Counted from the stretch's first letter, positions 53,793 through 64,000 are shown. The stretch: DNA of 64,000 nt from Orychophragmus violaceus (GCA_030180135.1 CM058236.1:50574947-50638946), one strand, 5' to 3'. Notes: generated by a model from the letters alone, not told the origin. Numbers and translations: made by a program.

Positions 53793-55025
53793 AATGGTGT
53801 TATTAGAGCATGGTACATGATCATGCTCACGGAACTCGTGTTTTCAAATGTTTTATCGAGTCGAAGGGGTGACACTCTAACATTAAGAAACCGGTACGTC
53901 CGACGATAGATGGGTAGGTGGGGTTTAGGACTTACCTTTGTTCGATGCAGCGAGAGAAGCAGATTCAACGGAGGTAAGCCAAGGAGCCCACTATCCACAT
54001 GGATCATCGGGAGGTTGGAAGTGGAGCGGACTGGGAAAGTGCGGCCAAAGGGAGGTAAATCCTTATAGTGTAGGATTTCTAAACCTTCATGATTTTTTAA
54101 GATCCTGATTCAGGTATGTATGGGTGCTAACTCCCTTTAGTCTGTGATTGAGTTTGGCATGCGAATGTGTGTTTTAGTTTGGCATGTTTTGCTTGATGTG
54201 TGGTTTAAATTATATGAGGATTATAATTTGAAACCGGGATGTGTTTAGGAAGTTAAGTGGGACCGAATGCTTAGGAAATGATAAGATGGTTATTTTTTCT
54301 AGCATGTCGGTAGCTTTCTAAGTTGAGTTTGGGGTGTGAGAATCCATAGGTTTTCTGGAAAGAGTTTTCAAAAACCTTAGGATTGTCTGTGGTAAGGTCG
54401 TAAGAAACCCTTCCAAAAACGAGTTACCTGAACCTAAACCCAAGAAACCTTGTAACCGGTTGGTGGCATGGATTGTGAGCGGTTCAGTGCTGGTGTGGAG
54501 AGAGGCTGAAGATTAGGGGGATTGTTCAGTAGGCGGTTTTGTGAAAGCAATGGGTGACCAGATCAGATTTTGGGAGATCGACCAGGAACGGTTTTGTGGA
54601 GATGGCAGGTCAGGCAGATCGGCCAGAGATAGTTTGTGGAAGCCATTGATCAGGAGGATCAATTGGCAAGGAAAGAGTTAATGGGTGATCAAGGCCAAGA
54701 TGATTGTCAGGAAGAAAAGGTCACAAACCAAGGTGCGAAATCACTCTTGGGGAAACTGATGGTTCGAGACCTTATGGAGGAAGTGAGAAAGTTGGAAGGA
54801 GTAACGACCAAGATAATTGGGTGATGAAGATGTAATGGTGTTATCCTTTCACAAGGGAGGTGAAGCAGGAGTAACGGTGACAGCTATAAGGAGCAACGAC
54901 ACTAGTGGAGAAGAGTTCACGCAAGGAGCTGAACTAGTGGTTACTAATGGCGATGAGACGGTTTGAATGTGCAGTGGTTTCTATGGAGAGCCTGAACTCA
55001 AGAGTATGAGTGGTGAAGAAAAGAC
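53793..55025 (+). other. Internal 5' region of the gypsy-type fragment
   Basis: It starts AATGGTGTTATTAGAGCATGG, which looks like a decayed TGGTATCAGAGCATGG primer region. The rest has only short open frames (for example 54636-54824) and no recognisable gag. Repeated GATCAGG/GACCAGG words occur at 54550-54720. I assign no function. Confidence 0.5.
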
Positions 55026-56410
55026 TTAGGAGAAGTCTTTACCAAGATCAGGACAGTGGAAGAACTCAGCTCCATCTTTTACCAAAATGGCCCTGACATA
55101 TTCCTTCTGAGATTGGGCCATCTTAGACTTAATGTTTGCCTCAGCTTGCCTCATGCGATTGTCCATATTATCAACTCTGCTTGTCAAAGTCTCCAACTTC
55201 CCACTGAGATCTTGGTATATGGAATCCATATTTCCATTCAGATTCGTGTCATCTTATTCTGGCCAAGAAGCTGCTGCTCAAGCATGGATTTAATCTATGT
55301 CTGCTCATTAGGTGGAGGAGTTTGGTGAGATGAATAACCATAGTCCCTTGACCTTGGTGTGTAACCATAAGTCTGTCTCTGCTGATTTCCATATCTCTGA
55401 CTTTAATAACCAGTTGCAACAATGAAATTGACATTCTCCGACTCATCAACTGGTCTGTATGTCTCTGTATCTGCAGCAAAATGGACATGCTTCTTCCCAA
55501 GCAGAAGACTGTGAATATAATTTATTTGTTTCTTCATCTCTGCAATCTGAGTTCCATCCACATTTCCACTTGATCTCTTTCTCTCCAGATCAACATTCTT
55601 GGTGTTATTGTTATACACCAAATTCTCAATAAGCTCCTTAGCTTGCTCTGGAGATTTTGTGTTGAAGTTCCCATTGTTAGCAGCGTCCATGGCCATCTGA
55701 TACCACAAATCCACACCTCTGAATAAAATGCTCAACAACTGAACCTCAGAGAAACCATGATGTGGACAATCTCTCTGGTACATCTTAAAGCGTACCCAAC
55801 CAGCTTTTAATGCCTCTGTAGGACCCTGTTTGAAGTGTAGGATATCCTCTCTCAACTGATCAGATCTAGCATCATTATAGAAGTGTCTGAGGAACTTCCT
55901 CTTAATGGCATCCCAAGTAGTCAAAGATCCTAGTGGTAGCTGCTTCAACCAGTGAACCGCTTCTCCATTAAGTGAGAATGGGAAGAGCTTGCAGAAAAGG
56001 TAATCAGAAGAAACTCCATCAGACTTAATGCTACTATCCAATTCCTCAAAGGTCTCTATATGGTCCATGGGATGTTCGCTAGAGAGCCCATGAAACTGAT
56101 GTTGCCCAACCAAAGTGTTGAACCCTGGTTTCAGCTTGAATTCAGCTCTGGTAAACGAAGGTGGTCGAATCGCAGACTGATTGGCATAAAACTGATCTCG
56201 TCTGTTATAGTAAGCAAGTGTCAACTTGAGACCATTCCCTCCGTTCCTTTGTTGTTGTGCATGCTCCGCGCCACGACAACATCTGGCACGATTGGATTTC
56301 CTTCCCCATCTAGTTTCTGACCCTTCGCGTTGCGTATATGACTCTCTTGGTCTAGTAGAATGCCGTCCTCACCGCGAATCAGAATTACAGGATCCACATA
56401 AATCCTGGTA
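55026..56410 (-). pseudogene. Element C gag pseudogene
   Basis: On the minus strand: N-terminal DPVILIRGEDGILLDQESH (about 56395-56340) and GQKLDGEGNPIVPDV; a one-base frame change near 56250; then LTLAYYNRRDQFYANQSAIRPP (56225 on), PMDHIETFEELDSSI, HWLKQLPLGSLTTWDAIKRKF, FLRHFYNDARSDQLREDIL (Retrotrans_gag core), VHFAADTETYRPVDESENVNF (to about 55403, stop) and a coiled-coil-like part DSIYQDLSGKLETLTSRVDN (about 55229 on). The frame ends at 55026. No protease is seen, and the gypsy fragment follows. Similarity to D gag is clear but distant. Confidence 0.9.
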
Positions 56411-56608
56411 AGCGTTCAAACTCTCGGTGTCTTTAGTCGCGATTGGTGTCGATCGATGCCCGAAGTGTGTTGATCGACACTAAGCGTTTCCTGCAACACC
56501 AAAGAAACAAGAACGTGAGTTGACAAAAAAAGAAAATAACTTAGTCTAAATTCTAATAAGAAATCTATCGGTGAACTCAAAGAGTCCCCGACAATGGCGC
56601 CAAAAACT
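56411..56608 (-). other. Element C leader and primer binding site
   Basis: CGATCG motifs (GGTGTCGATCGATGCCC and GTGTTGATCGACACT) lie at 56437-56485, in the same leader position as in D and F. The primer site is at 56585-56602 (minus strand) and reads TGGCGCCATTGTCGGGGA, two bases different from D, D2 and F. Confidence 0.82.
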
Positions 56609-57160
56609 TGATATGCTCAAAGTTTACTATCCCTAGAGCTACACTGCAAATGCACAGAAAATGACTGTAGTATATAGGGGTCGAATCCACAAAGACTCAA
56701 GTTTCACACGATAGACTATTTGTAATCGAACTAAGCTTAGAAGAACATATTATAAGCAGTAAAAGCAATGTAAATTAAAGTGGAGTGTAAGAAATTAACG
56801 AAGGCATCAGGTTTCAGGAAGATCTCAGGAAATCAGGAATTCAGATAACAAACCAATCAGGATTCAATCTATTAGTGTTCTTGAACTAGAATCACAAAAG
56901 TACAACTAACCAACTTTCGCTGCAATAATTGTCTATGTCTAACAACCTAGTAAACCAACTTTCATTGGGAATCCTAGAGTTCTAAACATGCATTAATTCC
57001 AAGTTCGTTCGTTCACAATTTCTCTAAACCAGATTTCTTTGCGAGAAGACAAATTGCTCACCTAGGTTTCTTTCTATCTAATCAACCAACTATCATTGCA
57101 AGATTCAACTTAATATCAATAATCTAAATGGCCAATTCAGATTAAGCATTAAAAACAACT
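56609..57160 (-). repeat. Element C 5' LTR, truncated by CACTA insertion
   Basis: This part matches 25749 onwards (C 3' LTR), for example ATATGCTCAAAGTTTACTATCC and GTATATAGGGGTCGAATCC, with about one change per 15 bases and small indels. The remainder of the LTR must lie beyond the CACTA, outside the window. Confidence 0.88.
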
Positions 57161-57907
57161 CACTACAAGAAAAATCTCTATTCTTAGCACACGAAAAACG
57201 CCATGGTATGTATATGATGGCGTTTTTGAAAATGCTATGTCTGCCCCAGCTATAATAGGTAGGCCATATACGATAGCGTTTTGTACGTGCTATAATATCT
57301 TTTATCTATGATAGCGATAATTTTACTTGCTATAGTTGGATCTATCTATCATAGCTTTTGTAGTCGAGCCGAGCCGAGCCGTATTATATATATATATATT
57401 TAATATTTTGTGTATTAATTAGATTTATATATAAAAAATTATATTTGAAATGATTTTATTAATGAATAAAAATTGTACATAAAAAATATTAACAAAACTA
57501 TCTAATTAACATTAAATTAAGTCTACCAAAACTCGTCCAATAAACAAACAAATCAAATCTTCGACCATTTGCTATGGATCCTCCCTTCCTTGCTTTCTCC
57601 ACTCTTTTTGCTCTTTCCTTTTTTTCTTTTCTTCAAGTCTTCGACCATTTACACCATAGTGTTCTAATGAGTATTAAGAACACTTACCAGGAATACATCC
57701 GTAATTGATGGAGTCAGTAATACGAGCACTGTTGACTTGAGAACCATCGTGGCATATGCAGAACCTTTTCCTTGCAACCATGCCTGAAATATAACAGTAG
57801 AAACCTTTGACTGAAAAATATAACAGAACCTTTTAGAACTTTGTAAGAAGAAAATAAAAGAGATTGGGACATGGCAATGCTAATAACGCTAAATGATAAG
57901 TACCTTT
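57161..57907. mobile_element. CACTA (En/Spm) transposon terminus
   Basis: It begins CACTACAAGAAAAATC, the standard CACTA terminal inverted repeat. The next 200 bases carry short subterminal repeats in both orientations around GCTAT and ATAGC (for example GATAGCGTTTT, TGCTATAATATC, TATGATAGCGATA, TCATAGCTTTT), which is typical transposase-binding architecture. ACT at 57158-57160 could be one half of a 3-bp target duplication. Positions 57540-57800 might be the end of a minus-strand gene (Lys-rich reading, and a possible exon reading RKRFCICHDGSQVNSARI ending in a GTAAGT-like donor near 57687), but I cannot identify it. Element E interrupts the rest. Confidence 0.82.
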
Positions 57908-58549
57908 TGAAGGATTATGTTGGTTCATAGGTTTAATTATCAGATTACAACCTATCACATAATCATCTAGGATCTAGGTGATTTGAAGTTGAATCATAAA
58001 CAGATCAGAATCATTACCTTATGATTCGGTGCAGCGGATTGGTGGTAATGAAGAGATCACTGAGAGCTGATAGAAACCGGTTCCTCCTAGGTATCCACAC
58101 GCTTACAAGCTACTGGATCAGGCTGCTAGACCAAGCTGGAACAACAGAGAGAGAGGAGGACGGCCAGACCTAAAATCGCAGGAGAGTTGGCTAACTGGCG
58201 CCCTCTTCTTCCCTTATATGGGCCCAAGTAATTAAACTAATGGCCTATTAGGCTTTTGGGCCCAAGACCCAAATCAGACAAAAGACTGTATTTTGTCTGG
58301 CCCAATTCTCTGTACAAATACAGTAAATGCCTTGCATCTTACTGTATTAATTCCTTTTAACTTTCCCGTTAGCTATGGTGTGTGACCCTTTGGGATCATA
58401 CAATACTGGTAATAAGTCTTAAACTTATAGATCAAGAGCGGGCTCTAGCAAGTCATCATGATCACCCAGTATTTATGACTTATGTCTGATCTCGACACTT
58501 ATCATACTTTCTAGAGATAGTACAGTAGATTTCAGGACATTCCCAACAA
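57908..58549 (-). repeat. Element E 3' LTR
   Basis: The 642-bp LTR on the minus strand runs TGTTGGGAATGTCC to CCTTCA. Its purine tract (minus strand AAGTGGGAGAT) lies at 58550-58560. Confidence 0.95.
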
Positions 58550-59399
58550 TCTCCCACTTGTACTGGAATTCTACATTCCCTAATCCTTTTGTCTCAATAT
58601 CTCGATCTGGCATAAGGCAAGATGTGTGTCATCCTTATATAACCGAGATCATGTTCATCGGAGCAAAATTGATACTGACAATGCAAACGACTTGGGCAAG
58701 TCCGTTTGGGTGTGGCCACACTCTTACCAGCTATCAAGTCTCCGATTGGCCTAGAGATATTACCTCCATTAACAGGAGGGACAAATCCCATCTTGTTCCA
58801 TCACTATGAACTACACACTTTGTAATACACCCAACCAAGGTCCTTATAGCTCCCAGTTACGAAACAGCGTTAGACAATGATCAAAGTGCATCAATCCATG
58901 TGCAGCCACATGCATGCGAACTCAGGTCTAAGGACTATACTCTATAGTCGTAGATGAGAACCTCTTATGACACATATATTAATATCTTGTAGAGTTCTCA
59001 TCAGCGGGTCATGTCCAGTCATATGCTCCCCTACATATACCTATGTGTTGACTTTGATGCCGCGCATCTATGACCCATGAAACTTGGTCATAAGTCTCAA
59101 CACACTCTAGTCTCAAGTGGTTGTTGGTGTTCCAATTTCAACAACCTTCGACTATGGACACTCTGATTTATGTCATTTTGTTAAATATAGGGTTTCATGA
59201 TCAAGTCTTTCTCATGTACTTCGATGGCCTATATATAATGACATGAATCATTTTGGAACGATTATTTATATCACAGTTAAAATAATCCAGAAATCATAAA
59301 TTTCATAAACATAAAATATTATGTTTACATGAACCTTTCAAAACAACTGAATAAAGCCCTTTACAAACTCCCACTGAAATTAAGACTACATCTTAATTT
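58550..59399 (-). other. Element E 3' untranslated region
   Basis: The region is non-coding and colinear with the Copia-1 3' region. It includes the ACTATAGAGTATAGTCC block (inverted, 58932-58948). Confidence 0.82.
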
Positions 59400-61903
59400 C
59401 ACTTATCCTGCAGCTACAGTCTGCGACTCGTGCTTAGGCCTAAGGAGTGGCTTCGTTAATAGATTAGCAACGTTCTCATTCGTTGAAACTTGCTGATCTA
59501 CTTAACACCTCTGTCATTTATCTCACAGAATATGTTATACCTACCCTCAAGGTGTTTGGACCTCTGATGTGCAGCTAGCCTCAACTATGCTAGGAATCAC
59601 ATCAAGTTCAGTGATGAACTCTTCTTTCCAAACAACCTCTTTCGCCGCTACCCAAGCTGCGAAATGTTCAGCTTAAGTCATGGAGTCAGCAACAGTGCCT
59701 TGCACCGCCAGACAGACACAAGATATAACCGGACTGTGACCGGAAATCATCTTTGTCTGTTGGAAACTTGCCTTTCAGACTCTACCGACTTGTAGCACCT
59801 CACTTTCTCCGTAAATCAAGAACTTATCCTAAGTATTTTCCAAATACTTGAGGATATTCATTACGTCTATCCAGTGATTCTTTGCTGGATTTGACTGGTC
59901 TTTACTTGTCTTGCTTAATATTAAAGCAATATCAAAACAAGTATGTGTCATGGCATACATGATAGATCCAATTGCCGACGCATATGGAATCTCATCCATG
60001 CATTCAAGCTCAGCAGATATCGTAGGACACTGTTTCTTGCTTAACGTAATGCCATGTGACATTGGCATAAAACCCTTCTTGGAATGCTGAAAGCGTGTAG
60101 GACATTGTCAATATAAGAATCCTGACTTTGTCCTATTAGCTCTTTTGGATCTTCATCTTTAGATCCAAAATCCAAGAACATATGTGGCTTTACCCATGTC
60201 AATCATAAAAACAACTCCCAAGCCAGTCCTTTACCGACTGCAGCATTGGAACGTTATTTCCGAGAATCAGTATGTCATCGAGATACACTATGAGAAATGC
60301 AACATCGCTCCCACTTATCTATTAGTAAACGCACAGTTCCACTTCGTTCCTGTTCAATTCAAAACCTTGACTACTTCAATATAACGAAGATTCCAACTCC
60401 GATATGCTTGCTTCTATCCATGAATGGATCGATGAAGCTAACTTACATACAGTACAATTTTTCGGAGTCCGGGCTCACTTTCGCTTCTGTGAATTTCGCA
60501 GGTTCGTCACTTTCAATGATCATCAGATCATGGCAAATAATCACGAGAAATCACTCTCGGATTAGTGACGTATTCATTCAGATCTGCGAACTTCAGGCTC
60601 TACAGGTGTAGATTCTACAGAAATCTGTAAATCCATCCGCTGCTCTCCCTCAACAGGTTGAGCAGCCTCCTGTATTTCTCGAATTTCTTCGAGTTATACT
60701 TTTACTCCCACTGTTCTTCTTGGAAAGAAACTTTCCTTTTAGAAAACAAAATTCTGAACAACCTAACTTCGTTTTCGGAATGGACGTAAAAGTAACAAGC
60801 CTTGGTTTCCCTAGGACAACCAGCGAAGTAGCACAACTACAAATACTCAGTAAAGACGAATTTGGATCATTTCCAGTCCACATTTATGTGGTGTCTTTCA
60901 ACTGATATTGGTGGAACTATTTCAGCATAAACTTAGATATTTCTAGAGCGTTATTCTTAAAGAATATCATGGAAGATTCGTGTGACTCATCTTTAATCAT
61001 TTCTAATAAGATCTGATTCTTTCTCACAGAAACACCTCCAGGTTTTCAGGAGAAATGAGCTGTGAAACGACTTCACACTCATTCAGATGATCACACCATC
61101 AATGACTTAAGTATTCTCACTCGTGATCTAATCCAGAGTCTCAATACTTCTGTCACTCAGATTCTATACCTCATTCTGGAACTCTTTCGACCATTTCAAA
61201 GAATTCCGACTCGTGTCTCATCAAATGAACACAGTCATACTCACTGAAGTAATCAGTAAAGATAATGAAGTACAGGAAAATTTCTCTGGTATTACTGCTC
61301 ATCGGGCCACATACATGAGTATGTTCAAGGTCCAATAAGCCTTTGGGCCTTTCTCTAGCTCGGCTAAGATGGGCCCTTTGTCTTTTGGTCCAGTAAGCAG
61401 AATTCAAGTCTCATAAGATATCCGATCAAATGAGCCCAAAAGTCCAAAACTATGGGATTTCTGAATCCGACTCACTCTATGTGACCAAAATATTTACGCC
61501 AAGAAAAACCAGGTTTAATTCATCAGATTTAAACCAATTTGGTATTTATGTTACATTTAGGCACTCTTTGGTTTAAGATATAAAACCCATTCCTTGAATA
61601 GGGTGCTACAATTAATATTTCATTAAGATCAAAAGAACAAAACTTGTCTTTTATCAAAATGAAAAACATTCAAATTCTTACAAGAAAATGAAAGACAACT
61701 CTGCTTAAAGCAGGTACATTGTAGCAATTACTTAATACAAAACCAAGCCTCAAAGGCATCTACAAGTGAAAACCCTACGGCTGAGGCAGCATCCATAGCT
61801 CCTTCCAGACACGCAGTTCCACTTGTCCTTCCTTCAACGTTCTACTGTTGCTTAGGCTCTGCATATTATAACAAATATCAGTGCCACAACCAGTATCCAA
61901 TAC
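59400..61903 (-). pseudogene. Element E pol remnant (protease, integrase, RT, RNase H pieces)
   Basis: On the minus strand: protease VLDTGCGTDI (about 61900), integrase EHTHVCGPMSSNTRE and FIIFTDYFSEYDCVHLMRHESEFF (61330-61190), a linker ending RNSRNTGG (about 60680), RT pieces (YLDDILI-like near 60270), RT end HGITLSKKQCPTISAELECMDEIPYASAIGSIMYAM (60060-59950) and a short RNase H trace (about 59760-59640). There are many stops, frameshifts and deletions. Confidence 0.85.
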
Positions 61904-62734
61904 CTATAAGGTAGAACTTGAAGTAATAACATGAATACCTGAGGAAGTAGTCTCATACATCACCTTCAACTCCTCATAATCTTCCATGAATTTAATGCAA
62001 TCTCTCTTCCAATGCCCAATCTCTTTACAGTAGCAGCACTTACCAACGTAAGATGTATCTGACTCGGGCTCAGAAGACACAGGCTTGCCATGATTCAAAA
62101 TCTGGACAACTTTGTCTTCACCCTTGTCAGCACTAGGTTTAGTAAACCTACCCTTCTCCATTATGAGATTATACAGGGTACTCTTCACGTTTGGCTCAAC
62201 TGTCTTGAGCATATCATGCAGTTCAGTCAGCATCTTCGTTAAGCCTTTCTTGATATAGTTCCTTTTGAACTTATCATAGCTTGACGGCAGTGACTGCAGA
62301 ATGATCTCAGTTGCCAATTCTTGGCTAACTGGATAATCCAGTTTCCTCAGGTTATCAATGTAACCCATCATTTTACTGACATGAGGACTCACTGGATGAT
62401 CATTTGGTAGCTTGCAGCTAGTGAGAGACTTAACCAACTGGTATCTCTCCACTCTTACCTGCTCCTGAAATTTCAATTTCAGGCTGCTGATCATCTCTAT
62501 TGGCAACTCCATGTTCTCATATTGCTTCAGCAAATCTGAGTCCATGGTAGCCAATATCAGACCACGCACATCTACCGCATCATTATAATGCTTATTCCAA
62601 GCATCATATACTGCATGAGAGGCATTGGACCCGATCCTCTCGGGGAGAGCTCTCTCAAGGACATAGTCCTTTCTCTCCTGCCTGAGGACTAGCCTCAGGT
62701 TCCGCGACCAAGTCAAGAAATTTGATCCGTTCAC
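61904..62734 (-). pseudogene. Element E gag, lacking its normal N-terminus
   Basis: The open frame of 276 codons starts at NGSNFLTWSRNLRLVLRQE and ends after the zinc knuckle CCYCKEIGHWKRDC and TTSSGIHVI. Compared with Copia-1 and Copia-2, the first 20 or so residues (FSLRSVLEKxKL) are missing. The bases just upstream (GGGAGTCCCAGAC) match leader text of Copia-1 near 5289. A deletion thus appears to have fused leader to gag and removed the start codon. Confidence 0.8.
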
Positions 62735-62759
62735 TAAAGTCTGGGACTCCCAATGAAAT

Positions 62760-63944
62760 TAGTGACTATATACTACTTTACTTACGCAAAAACAGACACC
62801 TCACACTGTAAGCCATATCTGTAATTGAATAAGCGTTAAGTAGCTGACAAGATTGGGCAAGACATCCAAGCTTGATATTGTTTTTGAGGATTTTAGGTTT
62901 CAATAGATTTCCTCCCAAAACTAGAAGATTACTATTTTGGGAAACTTTCCATTTCAGGTAACTTACTAAATATGGAAACTTTCTAAATCGAGAAACATGC
63001 TTATTATATAAATTTTCTAAATTTAGAAACTTACTATATTTAGAAATTTCCTAACATGCCAAAATTAGAAACTTCTAATCAAAGAAACTTTCTAATTTAA
63101 TGTTTTATTAAAGTTTTCGGTTGGGTCACAAATTATAGGCCCAATTCTTGGCCCAAGACCACAGAATTCCAATTGGCCCAATAATTTGACATAACCGAGT
63201 CGGTTCATTAATTCTGGTCCAAGACCAAATTAACTACTAAATCCAACTGGTTATTTACTAAACCAGACCAGCTCTAAATTATTTGGTCCAACCAAATCAA
63301 ACTTAGACCAGCCTTCGGTTTAGGTTAAAAATCAATTTTGAATTTAAATCCGGTTTAACCAGAAATTAAATAATACCAATTGTATTAAATAATTTCCAGC
63401 AAACCGCGATTTGGTTAACCGCTTGAACCACCAATTAAATTGGATCGGTTCGGTTAAGTCCAAAATCAGGAAGAAATAGAATGGTCTAACCAATCAATTT
63501 TAGCTGATTTTGACCTAACTTGCGGGTTAAGCTTAAGCTAACAATGAAACACAATCGGATTGATCGGTTCATTGTCGCGGGTTAGGGAAGGACGAACCGC
63601 GAAGCTCGGCTAAACCGATTGGCTACTCGCGGAACGTATGCCTCGCCAGCATATCGATCGATATGACGCTCCTGCGTCGATCGATACTCGCGTGTATCAG
63701 CTCGTTGCGATCGGGTCATCGGGACAACGAGAAGCAATCGATCCGATTGATATCGACCGATATCACGCTCCCTCGTCGATCGATACGGGCGACCACATCG
63801 CATACCGATGGGTTTCAATCGGATCATGCGATTTTCATATTAGGTTTTTTTAAGATTTCTAATCAAATTTCTTAACACAAATTCGATTCTAAACTTTTAA
63901 AACAACCTAAATATGATCCAAACAGCAAAAACCTAACGACCTAG
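62760..63944 (-). other. Element E leader
   Basis: The leader is non-coding. AGAAAGTTTCC-type direct repeats lie at about 62930-63115, GGTTTA/TAAACC words at 63190-63440 and a CGATCG cluster at 63645-63785, in the same order as in the Copia-1 leader read backwards. The primer site TGGTATCAGAGC (minus) is at 63945-63956. Confidence 0.8.
63645..63785. repeat. CGATCG motif cluster, element E leader
   Basis: Copies include ATATCGATCGATATG, GCGTCGATCGATACT, AATCGATCCGATTGA, TATCGACCGATATC and TCGTCGATCGATACG. The core is kept, but the flanks are ATAT-like instead of TGCA or GTGT. Confidence 0.85.
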
Positions 63945-63957
63945 GCTCTGATACCAC

Positions 63958-64000
63958 TGAAGGATTATGTTGGTTCATAGGTTTAATTATGAGATTACAA
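63958..64000 (-). repeat. Element E 5' LTR (start only, cut by window end)
   Basis: The 43 bases match 57908-57950 with one difference seen (ATTATGAG versus ATTATCAG). Confidence 0.92.

Larger units (their letters stand above)
51356..55025 (+). mobile_element. 5' fragment of a gypsy-type LTR element
   Basis: A complete-looking LTR (51356-53792) is followed by a primer-like site and about 1.2 kb of internal sequence without recognisable protein; no second LTR is present in the window. It replaces the pol of C, so either it inserted and a later deletion removed its 3' part together with C pol, or it came in as a fragment. The right border lies somewhere between 54850 and 55025 and cannot be placed exactly. 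Confidence 0.65.
25749..57160 (-). mobile_element. Element C: minus-strand Athila, fragmented by five insertions
   Basis: Reading right to left: 5' LTR (57160-56609, cut by a CACTA), primer site, gag (56410-55026), no pol, env-like region (51355-49919 and 35568-34816), 3' region (34815-33490), 3' LTR (33489-32996 and 26403-25749). The ends match across 30 kb: both LTRs carry ATATGCTCAAAGTTTACTATCC next to their internal or outer edge. D, D2 (with F) and the CACTA (with E) are nested in it. The gypsy fragment at 51356-55025 occupies the place of pol. C is inserted into the 3' region of A; its outer right end lies beyond the CACTA. Confidence 0.85.
57908..64000 (-). mobile_element. Element E: minus-strand copia, 5' LTR cut by window end
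   Basis: The 3' LTR (57908-58549) and the start of the 5' LTR (63958-64000) share TGAAGGATTATGTTGG and what follows. Between them, right to left, are the primer site (63945-63956), leader, gag (62734-61904), degenerate protease-integrase-RT (61903-59400), 3' region and polypurine tract. It is related to Copia-1 and Copia-2 but a separate family. The coding part is broken in many places. It is inserted in the CACTA; its target duplication cannot be checked because the right end is outside. Confidence 0.93.

Noticed and set aside
11806..63785. CRISPR-like array formed by the repeated CGATCG palindromes
   Set aside because: The copies are dispersed, differ in flanks and spacing, lie in LTRs, ORFs and leaders of a plant genome, and there are no uniform spacers or cas genes.

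Overview
The window looks like plant nuclear DNA, most likely pericentromeric heterochromatin of a Brassicaceae species. I found no host gene, rRNA or tRNA. Almost every base belongs to LTR retrotransposons inserted into each other. The family signs are the Athila env-like protein (the 'Arabidopsis retrotransposon ORF-1' family), Athila primer sites (TGGCGCCGTTGCCGGGGA), copia elements with TGGTATCAGAGC primer sites, and one CACTA terminus.

Layout. The outermost element is a decayed plus-strand Athila (A, about 798-25748). Its left side is cut by the 3' LTR of a gypsy element (1-797). A holds two young copia insertions with perfect 5-bp target duplications. Copia-1 (3396-11113, ATATC) has a nearly intact gag-pol. 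Copia-2 (11540-22827, CATTC) has an intact gag, a ruined pol and an internal 4.5-kb tandem duplication. In A's 3' region sits a second Athila, C, on the minus strand (25749 to at least 57160). C is itself broken up by: element D (26404-32990, ACATG) in its 3' LTR; D2 (35574-49913, CGTAG) in its env-like gene; a 5' fragment of a gypsy element with a 2.4-kb LTR (51356 to about 55025), standing where C's pol should be; and a CACTA end (57161) in its 5' LTR. D2 carries element F (40820-48459, TCAGT). The CACTA carries a minus-strand copia, E (57908 to past the window end). The deepest chain is A > C > D2 > F.

How the parts relate. D, D2 and F share a primer site, a 3' region and a triple polypurine arrangement, but none encodes reverse transcriptase or integrase. 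D keeps one long gag-protease ORF. F keeps a shortened gag-like ORF plus an intact env-like ORF. D and F have nearly identical LTR pairs, so they moved recently with enzymes supplied in trans; together they look like complementary parts of a split Athila system. By LTR differences counted by eye, F is youngest (about 1/1180), then D (about 4/1198), then its host D2 (about 10/1209), which agrees with the nesting.

The most unusual signal is a family of near-palindromes centred on CGATCG, with flanks of the TGCA or GTGT/ACAC type and usually in pairs. They recur in LTRs, leaders, gag and pol linkers and 3' regions of otherwise unrelated copia and Athila elements. Where they lie inside ORFs they are read in one frame (Ala-Ser/Thr-Ile-Asp/Val-Ala/Thr). 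I do not recognise this as a described system. All comparisons were made by eye on this window; no search was run.
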